Shown: positions 16,296 through 25,766, numbered from the stretch's first letter. The stretch: 64,000 bases of DNA from Pseudalkalibacillus hwajinpoensis (GCF_039851965.1 NZ_CP156674.1:3996522-4060521); one strand, 5' to 3'. Notes: generated by a model not told the origin, from the letters alone. Numbers and translations are program-made.

Positions 16296-17783
16296 ATGAT
16301 TATTCAATTTGACCAGCTTCAATTCCATACTATACGTTCAATTTATGGGCCAATGGTCCAACAGATAAAGGCACTAACTTTTCATTCAAAAATGGCGGTG
16401 CCTTCCTCTATTTTTTTCTCTATTAAAGGTGAAAATCATGATGGTCATGAGTTCATTGAAGATGCGATTCAGAGAGGTGCAGCTGCAATTGTAGCTGAAC
16501 GTGAAGACCTTGCCGCAAGTCTTTCCGAAACAAACCCGAGTTGCACAATCCTTTTGGTCGATGATGTTCGAAAAACAATGGCCTATTTTTCAAAGCACTT
16601 CTATCAAGCTGCTGATGAGAAGCTAAATACCATTGGTATAACTGGGACTAATGGCAAAACAACCGTTGCTGCTTATGTTCGCTCGTTGCTAACACTTCTT
16701 GGTATGCCTTCCAGCTCAATCGGCACAACAGGGATCTGGTCTTCAACAAAAAGGATTCCTTATAAGAAAAGTACCCCAACGACCCCTGAATCACTTGATC
16801 TTCACAAAATTTTCAAGGATCTCCATGAACACGGAGATCAAGCAGTGGCGATGGAGGTATCGTCGATTGCTCTTGATCAGAAGCGTGTTGAAGGCCTTCA
16901 ATTTGATGTTGCTATACAAACGAATATTTCACCGGAGCATCTTGAATATCACCATACTTTTGACCATTATAAGAAATGCAAAATGAGACTTTTCAATCAA
17001 GCGAGAAGTGCTGTTGTGAATGTAGATGATGAAATGGGTCTTGATCTTGTAAGCAACTTTGATAATCGCATGGTCACATATAGCTTACAACCGGAAACGG
17101 AAGCTGACTTAAAAGCTATTGATCTTCAACTTTCCGGAAACGGAACATCGTTTACATTACTTACGAACGGACAGAAATTTGATGTTTTTGTCCCCGTTTT
17201 TGGGGATTATAATGTAGCAAATGTGCTCTCTGCAATGGGGACTGCCCTTTTACTTGGGTACACGCTTCCCGATGTAATTCAGGCATTAACACAGCTTGAA
17301 AGTCCAGAAGGCCGTTTCCAGGTTATTGCAGGTCCGTCTAATGAAACGATTATTCTTGACTATGCTCATACGCCAGTTGCGTTGACAAGGCTAGTTGATG
17401 AAGTTAAAAAGATCGAGCATCGAAAACTAATTGTGATGATCGCCGGCATTGGCATTCGTGATTTTGAGAAAATGCCGAAAATGGCAAAAGCCATTGAAGG
17501 ACGAGCTGATGAAATCATCGTAACAGTCGACCATCCTGGTTATCATGATCCATCTATCATTGTAGACAAAGTGATGTCAGGATTTTCCGATCCGAATGTC
17601 CCTCACATTCATCGAACAAACACGAGAAGAGAGGGAGTACTGAAATCACTTGAGCTCGGCAGTCAAAATGACATTATCTTATTAACGAGCGGATGTATTA
17701 ACGGCGCCCAAATCGTTAGAGGAAATGAAATTCCTCATTCGGACGAAGACCTTATTCAAATGTACTACCATATATCTTCCTGA
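16296..17783 (+). CDS. MurE-like Mur ligase paralogue with altered substrate motif
   Basis: 495 residues with the three Mur ligase domains: a UDP-MurNAc-type N-terminal domain, a P-loop GTNGKT at 117-122, and the C-terminal domain with LDYAHTP (355-361). In meso-DAP-adding MurE enzymes the DNPR motif recognises the amino acid; here residues 412-415 read DHPG. Also, GxRDxxKRP-type sequence reads GIRDFEKMP. It therefore probably adds something other than diaminopimelate, or acts on a different acceptor. It stands alone, away from the dcw division cluster, with no nearby cell-wall gene. ATG at 16296 with GTGAGGAATT upstream. Confidence 0.85.
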   Translation: MIIQFDQLQFHTIRSIYGPMVQQIKALTFHSKMAVPSSIFFSIKGENHDGHEFIEDAIQRGAAAIVAEREDLAASLSETNPSCTILLVDDVRKTMAYFSKHFYQAADEKLNTIGITGTNGKTTVAAYVRSLLTLLGMPSSSIGTTGIWSSTKRIPYKKSTPTTPESLDLHKIFKDLHEHGDQAVAMEVSSIALDQKRVEGLQFDVAIQTNISPEHLEYHHTFDHYKKCKMRLFNQARSAVVNVDDEMGLDLVSNFDNRMVTYSLQPETEADLKAIDLQLSGNGTSFTLLTNGQKFDVFVPVFGDYNVANVLSAMGTALLLGYTLPDVIQALTQLESPEGRFQVIAGPSNETIILDYAHTPVALTRLVDEVKKIEHRKLIVMIAGIGIRDFEKMPKMAKAIEGRADEIIVTVDHPGYHDPSIIVDKVMSGFSDPNVPHIHRTNTRREGVLKSLELGSQNDIILLTSGCINGAQIVRGNEIPHSDEDLIQMYYHISS

Positions 17784-17895
17784 GCCTTTCATGTAGAGGC
17801 TTTTTTCTTTGTAACTACCAATTTAAAAAGGTTGAAAAGAGAGGGAAGGTCACGTACACTTTAACTTTCGAGTGGAATAGAAAGGGCGTTATGTA

Positions 17896-18498
17896 GTGAC
17901 GTGGGAGATATTAAATATAATCGGAACCATTGCTTTTGCAGCCAGTGGGGCGCTGGTTGCATTAGAAGAGGAATTTGATTTCCTTGGTGTCATCGTGCTT
18001 GGATTAGCAACAGCTTTTGGCGGCGGAATCATACGTAATTTATTAATTGGGGTACCTGTTGCTTCGATTTGGGAGCAGGATGTGCTTATTATGGTTGCAA
18101 TAGGAACCATTCTTATCATTTTCGTTTTTCCAGCAACCTGGATCAACTATTACTGGGAGAAATGGGGAAGCTTTTTTGATGCCATAGGATTAGCGGCATT
18201 TGCTATTCAAGGAGCACTGTATGCTGAGGAGATGGGTCATCCCTTTATTGCAGCAATGGTTGCTGCAGCGATGACTGGTACTGGTGGCGGTATTATCCGT
18301 GATCTTCTTGCGAGAAGAAAACCGACTGTTCTCCAAAAGGAAGTTTATGCTGTTTGGGCGATGCTTGCTGGATTGCTTATCGGACTTGGCTATCCGCAAG
18401 AATTACCACCATTGATGCTATTATTTGTATCAATTGTCTTTCTTCGAATGCTTTCACTCCGGTTTAGTTGGAAATTGCCATATCGTAAACTTCATTAA
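17896..18498 (+). CDS. TRIC/UPF0126-type cation channel family membrane protein
   Basis: 200 residues with about six to seven hydrophobic helices in two inverted-repeat halves. Each half carries the family glycine motif: AFGGGIIRNLL in the first and GTGGGIIRDLL in the second. Prokaryotic TRIC-like proteins form trimeric monovalent-cation channels. Here the identification is by the duplicated GGGxxRDxL motif and length. GTG start at 17896 with AAAGGG upstream. Single-gene unit ending at a strong terminator. Confidence 0.85.
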   Translation: MTWEILNIIGTIAFAASGALVALEEEFDFLGVIVLGLATAFGGGIIRNLLIGVPVASIWEQDVLIMVAIGTILIIFVFPATWINYYWEKWGSFFDAIGLAAFAIQGALYAEEMGHPFIAAMVAAAMTGTGGGIIRDLLARRKPTVLQKEVYAVWAMLAGLLIGLGYPQELPPLMLLFVSIVFLRMLSLRFSWKLPYRKLH

Positions 18499-18511
18499 AA
18501 GTCTTCACTAT

Positions 18512-18557
18512 ATTCAAAGCAAAAAGCAGCTAAAAAAAGCTGCTTTTTGCTTTGAAT
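18512..18557 (+). terminator. Rho-independent terminator
   Basis: Perfect 20-bp inverted repeat (18512-18531 and 18538-18557) with an A-rich loop after the TRIC-type gene. Confidence 0.85.
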
Positions 18558-18628
18558 AGTTAATGTAACTTTCGTATGAAACTCACAATATCACAAGTAG
18601 CCACGAACTAATTTTAGGAATATGAGTC

Positions 18629-18642
18629 ATCATCATGATGAT
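18629..18642. promoter_or_regulatory. 14-bp palindrome, possible operator
   Basis: Perfect palindrome ATCATCATGATGAT, 109 bases upstream of the small membrane-protein start at 18751. Its role is unknown. Confidence 0.3.
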
Positions 18643-18750
18643 TTGTGCTAAAATGCAAACGATAAGGAGTAGTGAAATCCTAATCCGATTGATTTTCACA
18701 TTCCATTATGAGCGATATCAATTATTAGACTTCTGAAAGGAGATAACAAC

Positions 18751-18861
18751 ATGAGTGATAAACCTAATCGTAACCGTGATTTGCCAACAAGACTAAACGT
18801 ACTCCTTGTTCTTACTTTCCTGCTTTTCATGATTCTTGTTTTTCGCCTTGCATTTATCTAG
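18751..18861 (+). CDS. 36-aa single-pass membrane protein, resembling a PBP N-terminus
   Basis: A short frame with a very good ribosome site (GAAAGGAGATAAC) before ATG 18751. Ten charged or polar residues precede a single hydrophobic helix (LNVLLVLTFLLFMILVFRL) and a stop at 18859-18861. The pattern RLNxLLxLxFLLFxxLxxRL is exactly how class B penicillin-binding proteins of Bacilli begin. It is therefore either a truncated PBP remnant or a genuine small membrane protein. Convergent with the epimerase gene ten bases away. Confidence 0.6.
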   Translation: MSDKPNRNRDLPTRLNVLLVLTFLLFMILVFRLAFI

Positions 18862-18871
18862 CTGTAAAAGA

Positions 18872-19291
18872 TTAATCAAGGTCAGGATAATCACAATACT
18901 CAATAATGGTTCCTTCGGTATCAGCTGGATTGAGGTAGATAAGCCGACGGCCATGTTTATTAACACGACGCGTGTCTTCCATTGCGCGAATGTTTTGTCC
19001 TTCTAATTCTTCTAAAGCCTGATCAAGGTTTGGAACAACATAGGCTATATGGTGGACACCTTTCCCTTTTTGTTTCATAAAGCGCGCGATGGGTGACGTG
19101 GTGTTATTTGTAGGCATAAGCAATTCAATGCGACTCCCATTAAGGTCGATGACAGCAATCTCACTTTCTACACCTGTCGCTTCACTACGGTAACGATCAA
19201 AGAGCTCACCGCCCAATACCTCGGTATAAAACTGGATGCTTTCATTGAGGCGTCTGACCGCAATGCCGATATGATCTAACGTTTTCTTCAT
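18872..19291 (-). CDS. mce: Methylmalonyl-CoA epimerase-like VOC protein
   Basis: 139 residues with two VOC half-modules. LDHIGIAV with the metal His near residue 7, GVHHIAYVV with the second His pair, and GTIIEYC with the Glu ligand match methylmalonyl-CoA epimerases, which racemise the C2 of methylmalonyl-CoA. ATG at 19291 has AAAGGAG upstream; the longer frame is not supported. No methylmalonyl-CoA mutase is adjacent in this window, so the pathway link is from family knowledge only. Confidence 0.8.
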   Translation of the reverse strand: MKKTLDHIGIAVRRLNESIQFYTEVLGGELFDRYRSEATGVESEIAVIDLNGSRIELLMPTNNTTSPIARFMKQKGKGVHHIAYVVPNLDQALEELEGQNIRAMEDTRRVNKHGRRLIYLNPADTEGTIIEYCDYPDLD

Positions 19292-19455
19292 GGTGCATGC
19301 TCCTTTTGGATGTAATGGCCTTATTTTAGCATAATGAAAGATCACTTAAATAGGAAAGTCGCCTATCATTAGTTCGGGAAGGATAGATTTGAGCAAATAC
19401 GTTATCTTCAGTAAAATGGAAAAAGAATCGAATTTGATGAAATTAGGTGTTAGAG

Positions 19456-20577
19456 ATGAAATCAACTATTATTATTGGCTCAGGAATTCTTGGGGCTTCT
19501 ACAGCCTACCACCTTGCAAAAGAAGGAGCAAAGGTGATCATTGTTGACAGACAGGAGCCAGGACAGGCAACGGAAGCAGCGGCGGGTATTGTCTGCCCAT
19601 GGCTTTCGCAACGTCGAAACAAAGTCTGGTATCGACTTGCAAAGGCTGGTGCGAAGTATTATCCTGAATTGATTCAGCAATTAATGAACGATGGAGAAAC
19701 CGAAACAGGATACAAAAAAGTTGGCGCAATTAGTCTTCACACAGATGAAACCAAGCTTGATAAAATGATTGAACGAGCTAAAAAGCGGAGAGAAGATGCG
19801 CCTGAAATTGGGGACATTACAAAATTAACGGTAGAAGAAACCCAGAAGTGTTTTCCGCCTCTCGGACTAGAATATCAGTCAGTGTTTGTAAGTGGTGCTG
19901 CAAGAGTGAACGGCTCAAGCTTACGAAAAGCACTTCTACAAGCAGCAGAAAAGCATGGAGCAAAGAGTCTCATTAGTAATGCTGAGCTTGTTTATACAGA
20001 GAATGAGGTAACAGGCGTAAAGGTTGGTAACGAGACGATCTCTGCAGACCAGGTCATTGTAACAGCAGGTGTATGGGGAAAGGATCTATTGACGCCACTT
20101 GGTCTCGAATTTAAAATAACTTCCCAAAAAGCTCAAATCGTCCATTTGGAGGTTCCTGATCAGGTAACAAATGAATGGCCATTAGTGATGCCTCCAAACG
20201 ATCAGTATTTATTGAGCTTTGATGATGGACGAGTTGTTGTTGGTGCTACACATGAAAATGATGCTGGATTGGATAACAGAGTGACAGCTGGCGGCCTGTA
20301 TGAAATTTTCAACAAAGCATTGACAGTCGCGCCTGGCCTTGCGAATAGCACAGTACTTGAAACAAAAGTAGGATTCCGTCCATTTACGCCTGGATTTCTC
20401 CCTGTATTTGGTTTTGTACCGGAAGTGAAGGGATTACTTGCCGCTAATGGCCTTGGAGCTTCCGGTCTAACGTCAGGTCCATACCTTGGCCGCGAGCTTG
20501 CCCACCTCGCGCTCGGCCGGGATACGGAATTAGATCCAGCGGAATACGACATTACAGCTGCAATAGAAAGAATGTAG
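19456..20577 (+). CDS. FAD-dependent amino-acid oxidoreductase (DAO family)
   Basis: 373 residues starting with a dinucleotide-binding motif (IIIGSGILGASTAYHL) and VDRQEPGQAT, followed by the DAO fold. GFRPFTPGFLPVFG and the GLGASGLTSGPYLG C-terminal FAD signature are visible. Relatives oxidise glycine, sarcosine, D-amino acids or proline; the substrate cannot be assigned. ATG at 19456 with AGGTG upstream. Single gene followed by a terminator. Confidence 0.85.
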   Translation: MKSTIIIGSGILGASTAYHLAKEGAKVIIVDRQEPGQATEAAAGIVCPWLSQRRNKVWYRLAKAGAKYYPELIQQLMNDGETETGYKKVGAISLHTDETKLDKMIERAKKRREDAPEIGDITKLTVEETQKCFPPLGLEYQSVFVSGAARVNGSSLRKALLQAAEKHGAKSLISNAELVYTENEVTGVKVGNETISADQVIVTAGVWGKDLLTPLGLEFKITSQKAQIVHLEVPDQVTNEWPLVMPPNDQYLLSFDDGRVVVGATHENDAGLDNRVTAGGLYEIFNKALTVAPGLANSTVLETKVGFRPFTPGFLPVFGFVPEVKGLLAANGLGASGLTSGPYLGRELAHLALGRDTELDPAEYDITAAIERM

Positions 20578-20579
20578 TG

Positions 20580-20608
20580 AAAGCACAGCATTGGCTGTGC
20601 TTTTTTTA
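20580..20608 (+). terminator. Rho-independent terminator
   Basis: AAAGCACAGC / GCTGTGCTTT stem with a 4-base loop and T run after the DAO-family gene. Confidence 0.9.
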
Positions 20609-20626
20609 CATAGGGAGGAAGAGCGG

Positions 20627-21454
20627 ATGACGAGAACAGCAATTGTAACAGGTGCTAACTCGGGAATGGGACTTGCGACGACGGTGGCCCTCGCGAAGAA
20701 AGGCATACATGTGATCATGGCTTGCCGTAATACGTGCTCTTTCAGATGCTAAGGCGAAGAGCGGGAAGGATCACATCGAATTATTGATGCTCGATCTCGC
20801 TAACCTGCAAAATATCAGGTCATTTGATACAAATGTGAAAATGAAGGTAGACAGAGTTGATATATTAATTAACAATGCTGGGGTTGTGTCACTTAAAAGG
20901 CAGGAAACCTCTGAGGGTTTTGAAAAGCTTCTCGGGGTTAATCGCCTCGGTCACTTTCTCTTAACTAATCTGCTTCTCGATTGGATTGAGCGGTCTTCAG
21001 AAGGTAGGATTGTCGTCGTGTCATCTGGTGCCCATAAATGGGGTGAAATTCATAAAGAAGATCCTCATTTGCAGAAACGCTATAATGTCGCACGAGCCTA
21101 TGGTCAATCTCTAAGCTAGCAAATCTTTTATTCGTAAGGGAACTGAATAAGCTTCTTCGGGGCACTACCATTAGCGTCAACGCGCTTCATCCTGGAGCTG
21201 TAGCTACAAACCTTGGTATTGATCGAGAAACAGGGTTTGGTAAAACAATTATGAAACTACTAACTCCCGTTTTTCAAACACCTGAACAGGGGGCAGCAAC
21301 CGCTATCTATCTAGCTTCTAGTCCGGCATGTACGGGCGTAACGGATCAGTACTTTTACAAAAAGAAACCTGCAAGCATCTCCATAAGGGCGCTTGACGAT
21401 GATACTGCAGCCTGGCTGTGGGAGTGGAGTGTTAAACAGGTTGGACTTAAGTGA
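20627..21454 (+). pseudogene. Short-chain dehydrogenase (retinol-dehydrogenase-like), at least two frameshifts
   Basis: From ATG 20627 (GGGAGGAAGAGCGG upstream) the protein starts TRTAIVTGANSGMGLA, then leaves frame near 20735. It resumes with DHIELLMLDLANLQN and NNAG, then at the catalytic YGQSKLANLLF segment a duplicated CT at about 21108-21113 breaks it again. The last part (VNALHPGAVATNLG) is in a third frame and ends at 21454. All SDR motifs are present, but no continuous product is possible. The first lesion appears to have removed several codons as well. Confidence 0.85.
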
Positions 21455-21543
21455 TCTTCTACTAGTAAGGAAGGAGATGGAATTGTCTTGTAGAAAAAGA
21501 ATACAGAAGAGCTTGTAATCTTTTACTGTAGGAGTTGAATGAA

Positions 21544-21891
21544 ATGAATCCTATTAAGAATGAAATAGGGACAGTATTTATTCCAGTCAAAGACATTAAA
21601 AAATCAAAGGCATGGTATTGTGATCTATTAAATCTTCCAGAAACAGACAACATTGTCGCAGGGCATTTATACGTGATGCCGATGAAAGGCACTGGTGTGG
21701 TCCTGGATAGTAAAATTTATTCTGAAGAAAGTGTGTATAAATGGCCAGCCTTTCATTTTGATACGAACGATATTGAAGCAGCATACTCCTATATGAAGGA
21801 GAAAGGTGTCGTTCTCACCACGGCCATTGAGAACGGTCACTGGTTTAATTTTAAAGATCCTGACGGCAATCTCCTTATGATTTGCCAGTAA
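21544..21891 (+). CDS. VOC/glyoxalase-family protein
   Basis: 115 residues with a single-polypeptide VOC fold: VFIPVKDIKKSKAWYCDLL at the start and the C-terminal GHWFNFKDPDGNLLMIC segment. These are typical of bleomycin-resistance/dioxygenase superfamily proteins of unknown substrate. The first metal His is not in the usual place. ATG at 21544 preferred, with AGGAG nine bases upstream; a TTG at 21535 overlaps. Precedes the sugar-dehydrogenase-like lipoprotein gene by 71 bases. Confidence 0.75.
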   Translation: MNPIKNEIGTVFIPVKDIKKSKAWYCDLLNLPETDNIVAGHLYVMPMKGTGVVLDSKIYSEESVYKWPAFHFDTNDIEAAYSYMKEKGVVLTTAIENGHWFNFKDPDGNLLMICQ

Positions 21892-21962
21892 TGACCGTAA
21901 GGCGGCTGTTGAGATACGGCTGCTTTTTAAATAGTAAGAGTTATTCTGCAGGAGGGATCGTT

Positions 21963-23015
21963 GTGCTAAAGCTTTCAAGGGCGGTTGTTATTGTGATGCT
22001 AGTTACTGGATGTGCGGGCGGAAATGAAGGCTCTCAGGAAGCTCCAACGGAAGAAATGAATAAGGAGATTGACGTCGTTGTTGAAAATCTGAATGTACCC
22101 TGGGAGATTACTAAATCCGATAATACCTTTTACTTAACAGAACGAAGCGGCACAATTGTTGAGGTTGCAAACGGAAAGGTGACAAGACAACCAGTCGACC
22201 TCAGTTTTTCAGTTCATGATGAAGGGGAGGGTGGACTGCTTGGTATGCAATTACAGGATTTTTCAAGTTCCAGCACAGCCTTTATCTATCATACCTATCA
22301 AGAGCAAGGCGTTACGTTAAATCGCATTGTAAAAGTAAAGCTTGAAAATGGCGTGTGGAAAGAGACGGAGGAGTTGCTCAGTAACATCCCGGGAGCTCAA
22401 TTTCATAATGGCGGACGGATTAAGCTCGGCCCTGATGGAAAACTATATATCACCACAGGAGATGCTGGACAACCGGAGCTAGCACAGGATGTGACGAGCC
22501 TTGCAGGGAAAATCCTTAGAATGAACGTTGATGGGACAGTGCCAGAGGATAATCCGTTCGAGCATTCATTTGTTTATTCCTTTGGACATCGAAACCCACA
22601 GGGACTGGCATGGGATAAAAATGGTCAGCTCTACAATTCAGAGCATGGGCAATCCGCTCATGATGAAATTAATGAAATTGAAGCGGGGAAAAATTACGGT
22701 TGGCCAGAAATCGAAGGAGATGAGGAAAAAGAAGGCATGGAAACCCCTCTCTATCATTCTGGAAACGATACGTGGGCACCATCTGGCATGCTTGTTTACG
22801 ATGACCTATTATACGTAGCAGGACTTAGAGGCGAAGAAATAAGAACATTTAAGCTCGACGGAAGCGAAACGAAGAAATACGTTGATAGTATAGGTCGAAT
22901 CAGGTCTCTCTATCAAGAAGAAAGCATGCTTTATGCGATTACGAACAATAGAGATGGTAGAGGCAATCCTGTTAAAGAAGATGATCGGATGGTGAAAATT
23001 GGGGTTGGAGAGTGA
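21963..23015 (+). CDS. Sorbosone/glucose dehydrogenase-like lipoprotein (PQQ-type beta-propeller)
   Basis: 350 residues. The start is a GTG at 21963 with GGAGGG upstream, giving a short signal peptide and a lipobox ending in the Cys at about residue 17 (VTGC). The rest is a six-bladed beta-propeller of the GSDH family: NVPWEI, ERSGTI, GGLLGM, FHNGGRIKLGPDGKLYITTGD, GHRNPQGLAWD and EHG. Such extracytoplasmic enzymes oxidise aldoses; the cofactor and substrate are not certain here. Anchored on the outer face of the membrane. Confidence 0.87.
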   Translation: MLKLSRAVVIVMLVTGCAGGNEGSQEAPTEEMNKEIDVVVENLNVPWEITKSDNTFYLTERSGTIVEVANGKVTRQPVDLSFSVHDEGEGGLLGMQLQDFSSSSTAFIYHTYQEQGVTLNRIVKVKLENGVWKETEELLSNIPGAQFHNGGRIKLGPDGKLYITTGDAGQPELAQDVTSLAGKILRMNVDGTVPEDNPFEHSFVYSFGHRNPQGLAWDKNGQLYNSEHGQSAHDEINEIEAGKNYGWPEIEGDEEKEGMETPLYHSGNDTWAPSGMLVYDDLLYVAGLRGEEIRTFKLDGSETKKYVDSIGRIRSLYQEESMLYAITNNRDGRGNPVKEDDRMVKIGVGE

Positions 23016-23109
23016 ACAGTTGAGAAGAGCTGTCATTCATGGCTAAGGGGGAATACTATTAAAGTGGAGGAAATAGTATATTTTAATCATAAAGTTAGGG
23101 TGATAAGAG

Positions 23110-23703
23110 ATGGGTAACTGGTTTCCAATACTTTACGATTCGGTCATGGCGCCTTTTGAGAAGTATAGGTTTCGTAAGATTAGAGAAAATCTTGTAACTA
23201 GGTCGCAAGGAAGAGTACTAGAAATTGGTTCAGGAACTGGAGTGAATTTCCCATTATATAATGGTGTACTACAGGTAGATGCTATTGAACCAAATCCTTT
23301 GATGAGAAAACAATCTCAAAGCAAATTGGAACAAGCAAAAGTCCCCATCTATGTTTATGGGGCAGAGGCTGAAAAATTACCTTTTGAAAATAATACATTT
23401 GATAGCGTTGTCGCTACTCTTGTATTTTGTACCATCCCTCACCCCGCTCAGGCTATTAAAGAAATACAACGTGTGTGTAAGCCAAATGCCTCTTTATTAT
23501 TATTTGAGCATATCAAAATGCACCAACCTGTTTTAGGGAAAACTCAAGAGATCGTAACTCCGATATGGAAAAAAATATGTGATGGTTGTCATTTAAACCG
23601 GGATACATTGCAGTTACTTAACCAGTCAAACATGAGGATAAATAAAGTTGAATCCTATTTCAAAGGTTTATTTATAGTGATAGAAGCTTCTAACAAACAA
23701 TAA
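23110..23703 (+). CDS. Class I SAM-dependent methyltransferase
   Basis: 197 residues. The SAM-binding motif LEIGSGTGVNF is near residues 37-47, the acidic motif DAIEPN follows, then AEKLPFENNTFDSVV and the LLLFEH strand. The arrangement matches UbiE/METTL7-like small-molecule or phospholipid methyltransferases. The substrate is unknown. ATG at 23110 with GTGATAAGAG upstream. Gene composition is more AT-rich than its left neighbour. Confidence 0.85.
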   Translation: MGNWFPILYDSVMAPFEKYRFRKIRENLVTRSQGRVLEIGSGTGVNFPLYNGVLQVDAIEPNPLMRKQSQSKLEQAKVPIYVYGAEAEKLPFENNTFDSVVATLVFCTIPHPAQAIKEIQRVCKPNASLLLFEHIKMHQPVLGKTQEIVTPIWKKICDGCHLNRDTLQLLNQSNMRINKVESYFKGLFIVIEASNKQ

Positions 23704-23824
23704 CTTGAGTTATTTGAAATGGTTTAGATTTAATAAGGGATAGTGAGAAATAAGATTCACTGTTTGCAATTAAGTATGAAGAATCAAATGAAATTAAGGT
23801 GAATTTAATAGGTGGGAACTGTAA

Positions 23825-24332
23825 ATGACAAAACCAATTGTTACTCTTAAGGAATATAACCCTGAATGGAAACTACAATTTGAAGATGAAAAGAATAGAA
23901 TAATTGGTGTTTTAAGAAAGAAAGTTATTGGGATTGAACACTTCGGGAGCACGTCTATCACGGGACTGGAAGCGAAGCCAATCATTGACATTCTGTTAGG
24001 TGTACAAGACTTTAGATGAAGCTGACATGTTTATTAGTCCGTTACGCAAAATTGAATATGAATACATTCCTAAACCCGAATTGAAAGATAGAAGGTTTTT
24101 CCGGAAGGGATCCTTTCATTTGTATATTTGTGAATATAAGGGTACACAGTGGGTTGAAAAAAACTTGTTTCGTGATTATCTTAGGTTACATCCAAAAGCA
24201 GCAGAAGAGTATGCACAATTAAAAAAAGAACTTATAGTGAAATATATCGAAAGACCTACATATACAAAGGGAAAAGAGCCTTTTATCAAAAGGATTATTG
24301 AAAAAGCTAAGATGGAAAGGAATCTTCATTGA
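23825..24332 (+). pseudogene. GrpB/UPF0157 family protein, frameshifted
   Basis: The first frame encodes the typical opening (VTLKEYNPEWKLQFEDEKNRI, then IEHFGSTSITGLEAKPIIDI) and stops after LLGVQDFR. The remainder (TLDEADMFISPLRK through KGKEPFIKRIIEKA) continues in another frame from about base 24005 to 24332. Together they would make the usual 165-170 residue GrpB-family protein (nucleotidyltransferase fold, role unknown). The last codons overlap the start of the NUDIX gene, suggesting an old operon. Confidence 0.8.
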
Positions 24333-24739
24333 TGATACCACCAAAACATATTGTCTCAGCGGCATCTATAATCATAAATGAAAAGAATGAAGTTCTATTA
24401 ATTAAAGGACCAAGGCGTGGATGGGAAATGCCTGGTGGACAGGTGGAAGAAGGAGAATCACTGAAAGACGCGGCAATAAGAGAAACAAAGGAAGAATGCG
24501 GCTTGGATATTGAGGTAACAAAATTCTGCGGTGTTTTTCAAAATGTCAGTAGATCAATATGCAATACACTATTTTTATGAAGACCAGTTGGAGGAAACCT
24601 AACTACAACCTCTGAAGCTTTAGAAGTGGGTTTCTTTCCAATTGAGCTTGCATTAAAAATGGTAACCTGGGGAAATTTCAAACAAAGAATTGAGTATTGC
24701 TTAAATGAAGAGTTTCAGCCGTTTTATGTAGAATTCTAG
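24332..24739 (+). pseudogene. NUDIX hydrolase with an in-frame TGA
   Basis: Start ATG 24332 overlaps the GrpB stop. The Nudix box is complete (GGQVEEGESLKDAAIRETK, then EECGLD). The frame meets TGA at about 24578-24580 where a Gly codon GGA is expected. Without shifting frame, it then continues for about 50 sensible residues (RPVGGNLTTTSEALEVGFF, then VTWGNFKQRIEYCL) to TAG at 24737-24739. One G-to-T change would explain it. The truncated product still contains the catalytic box, so residual activity is conceivable. Confidence 0.8.
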
Positions 24740-24836
24740 TTTTACTTAATTTACAGCACTATATCAAAGTATTAGGCATATGCACTGGCACATTCACTAT
24801 GGAGAGTATTAGTAAGATATTAAACTAGGAGGACAT

Positions 24837-25766
24837 ATGGAACTACCATATCGTTTTCAACAGTCCGTGCGTTTCTACTTTAAAGCAGAAGGGGAAGCCT
24901 GGCTACAAAAGTTGCCGTCTTTAATTCAAAACTGTGAAGATAAATGGACTATGAAGATAAAAGAACCTTATTCGCTCTCCATCAATTACGTTGCACCCGC
25001 GGTAATGGAAGACAGAACTAAGCTAGTTTTGAAGCTATGTATACCGGGGGATGGCTTTCTTGATGAGGTGGAAGCTTTGAAATTATTAGGGGAAAAGGGA
25101 ATTGTTCAACTGATCGATTCTGATAGAGATAATGGAATTATTATTCTTGAGAAACTATTACCCGGGCATACTCTCGCAGAAGTAAAGGATGATGAGGATG
25201 CCTGTCGGATAGCAGCTGATGTAATGAAAGATTTATCCGTTCGTGCACCTGCATATACTCGGATTCCTACAACCAAGGTAAGAGAAGAAGGACTTCAAAA
25301 AATGATAGATCAAAATCCAGAGGGTGTTGGCCCTATATCCCGGGCGACGTTAGAACGGGCATTAAGGATTTTCACATCCTTAAATCAAACAATTAAAAAA
25401 CGCTTGCTTCTTCATGGGGATTTTCATCATTATAACGTTCTTGCCTCTGGACAGGGTAGGTGGACGGCGATTGATCCTAAAGGGTTAATCGGTGAGATGG
25501 AGTATGATTTGATACAGTTTATGCTTAATAAATTACCTGATCAGGGAGTTTATGGTGTAATCGAAAAGCGGGTGGAAATCTTCGTGAAAGAACTTGATCT
25601 AGATAAAAAAAGGTTACTTCTCTGGGGTTATTGTCATACGGTATTAGCCACCTCATGGACAGTTGAGGGCGAAACATTTGATGAGAGCTTTTATCAAGGG
25701 ATTGAGATTTTTGAAAAGCTCTACATAGCTAATTTTGGTCCTTTGAAGGACACATTCATACAATAG
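24837..25766 (+). CDS. Aminoglycoside O-phosphotransferase-like kinase, APH(6) type
   Basis: 309 residues resembling streptomycin 6-kinases/hydroxyurea phosphotransferases. LVLKLCIPGDGFLDEVEALKL is the ATP-lysine region, LHGDFHHYNVL holds the catalytic Asp and Asn, and AIDPKGLIGEMEYD is the metal-binding segment. The family phosphorylates streptomycin-like antibiotics, but chromosomal Bacillus members often have unknown substrates, so resistance is not established. ATG at 24837 with AGGAGGACAT upstream. Single-gene unit. Confidence 0.82.
   Translation: MELPYRFQQSVRFYFKAEGEAWLQKLPSLIQNCEDKWTMKIKEPYSLSINYVAPAVMEDRTKLVLKLCIPGDGFLDEVEALKLLGEKGIVQLIDSDRDNGIIILEKLLPGHTLAEVKDDEDACRIAADVMKDLSVRAPAYTRIPTTKVREEGLQKMIDQNPEGVGPISRATLERALRIFTSLNQTIKKRLLLHGDFHHYNVLASGQGRWTAIDPKGLIGEMEYDLIQFMLNKLPDQGVYGVIEKRVEIFVKELDLDKKRLLLWGYCHTVLATSWTVEGETFDESFYQGIEIFEKLYIANFGPLKDTFIQ

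Noticed and set aside
24837..25766. Calling this a proven streptomycin-resistance gene
   Set aside because: Motifs fit the APH(6)-type family, but chromosomal relatives frequently have unknown substrates; sequence alone does not show resistance.
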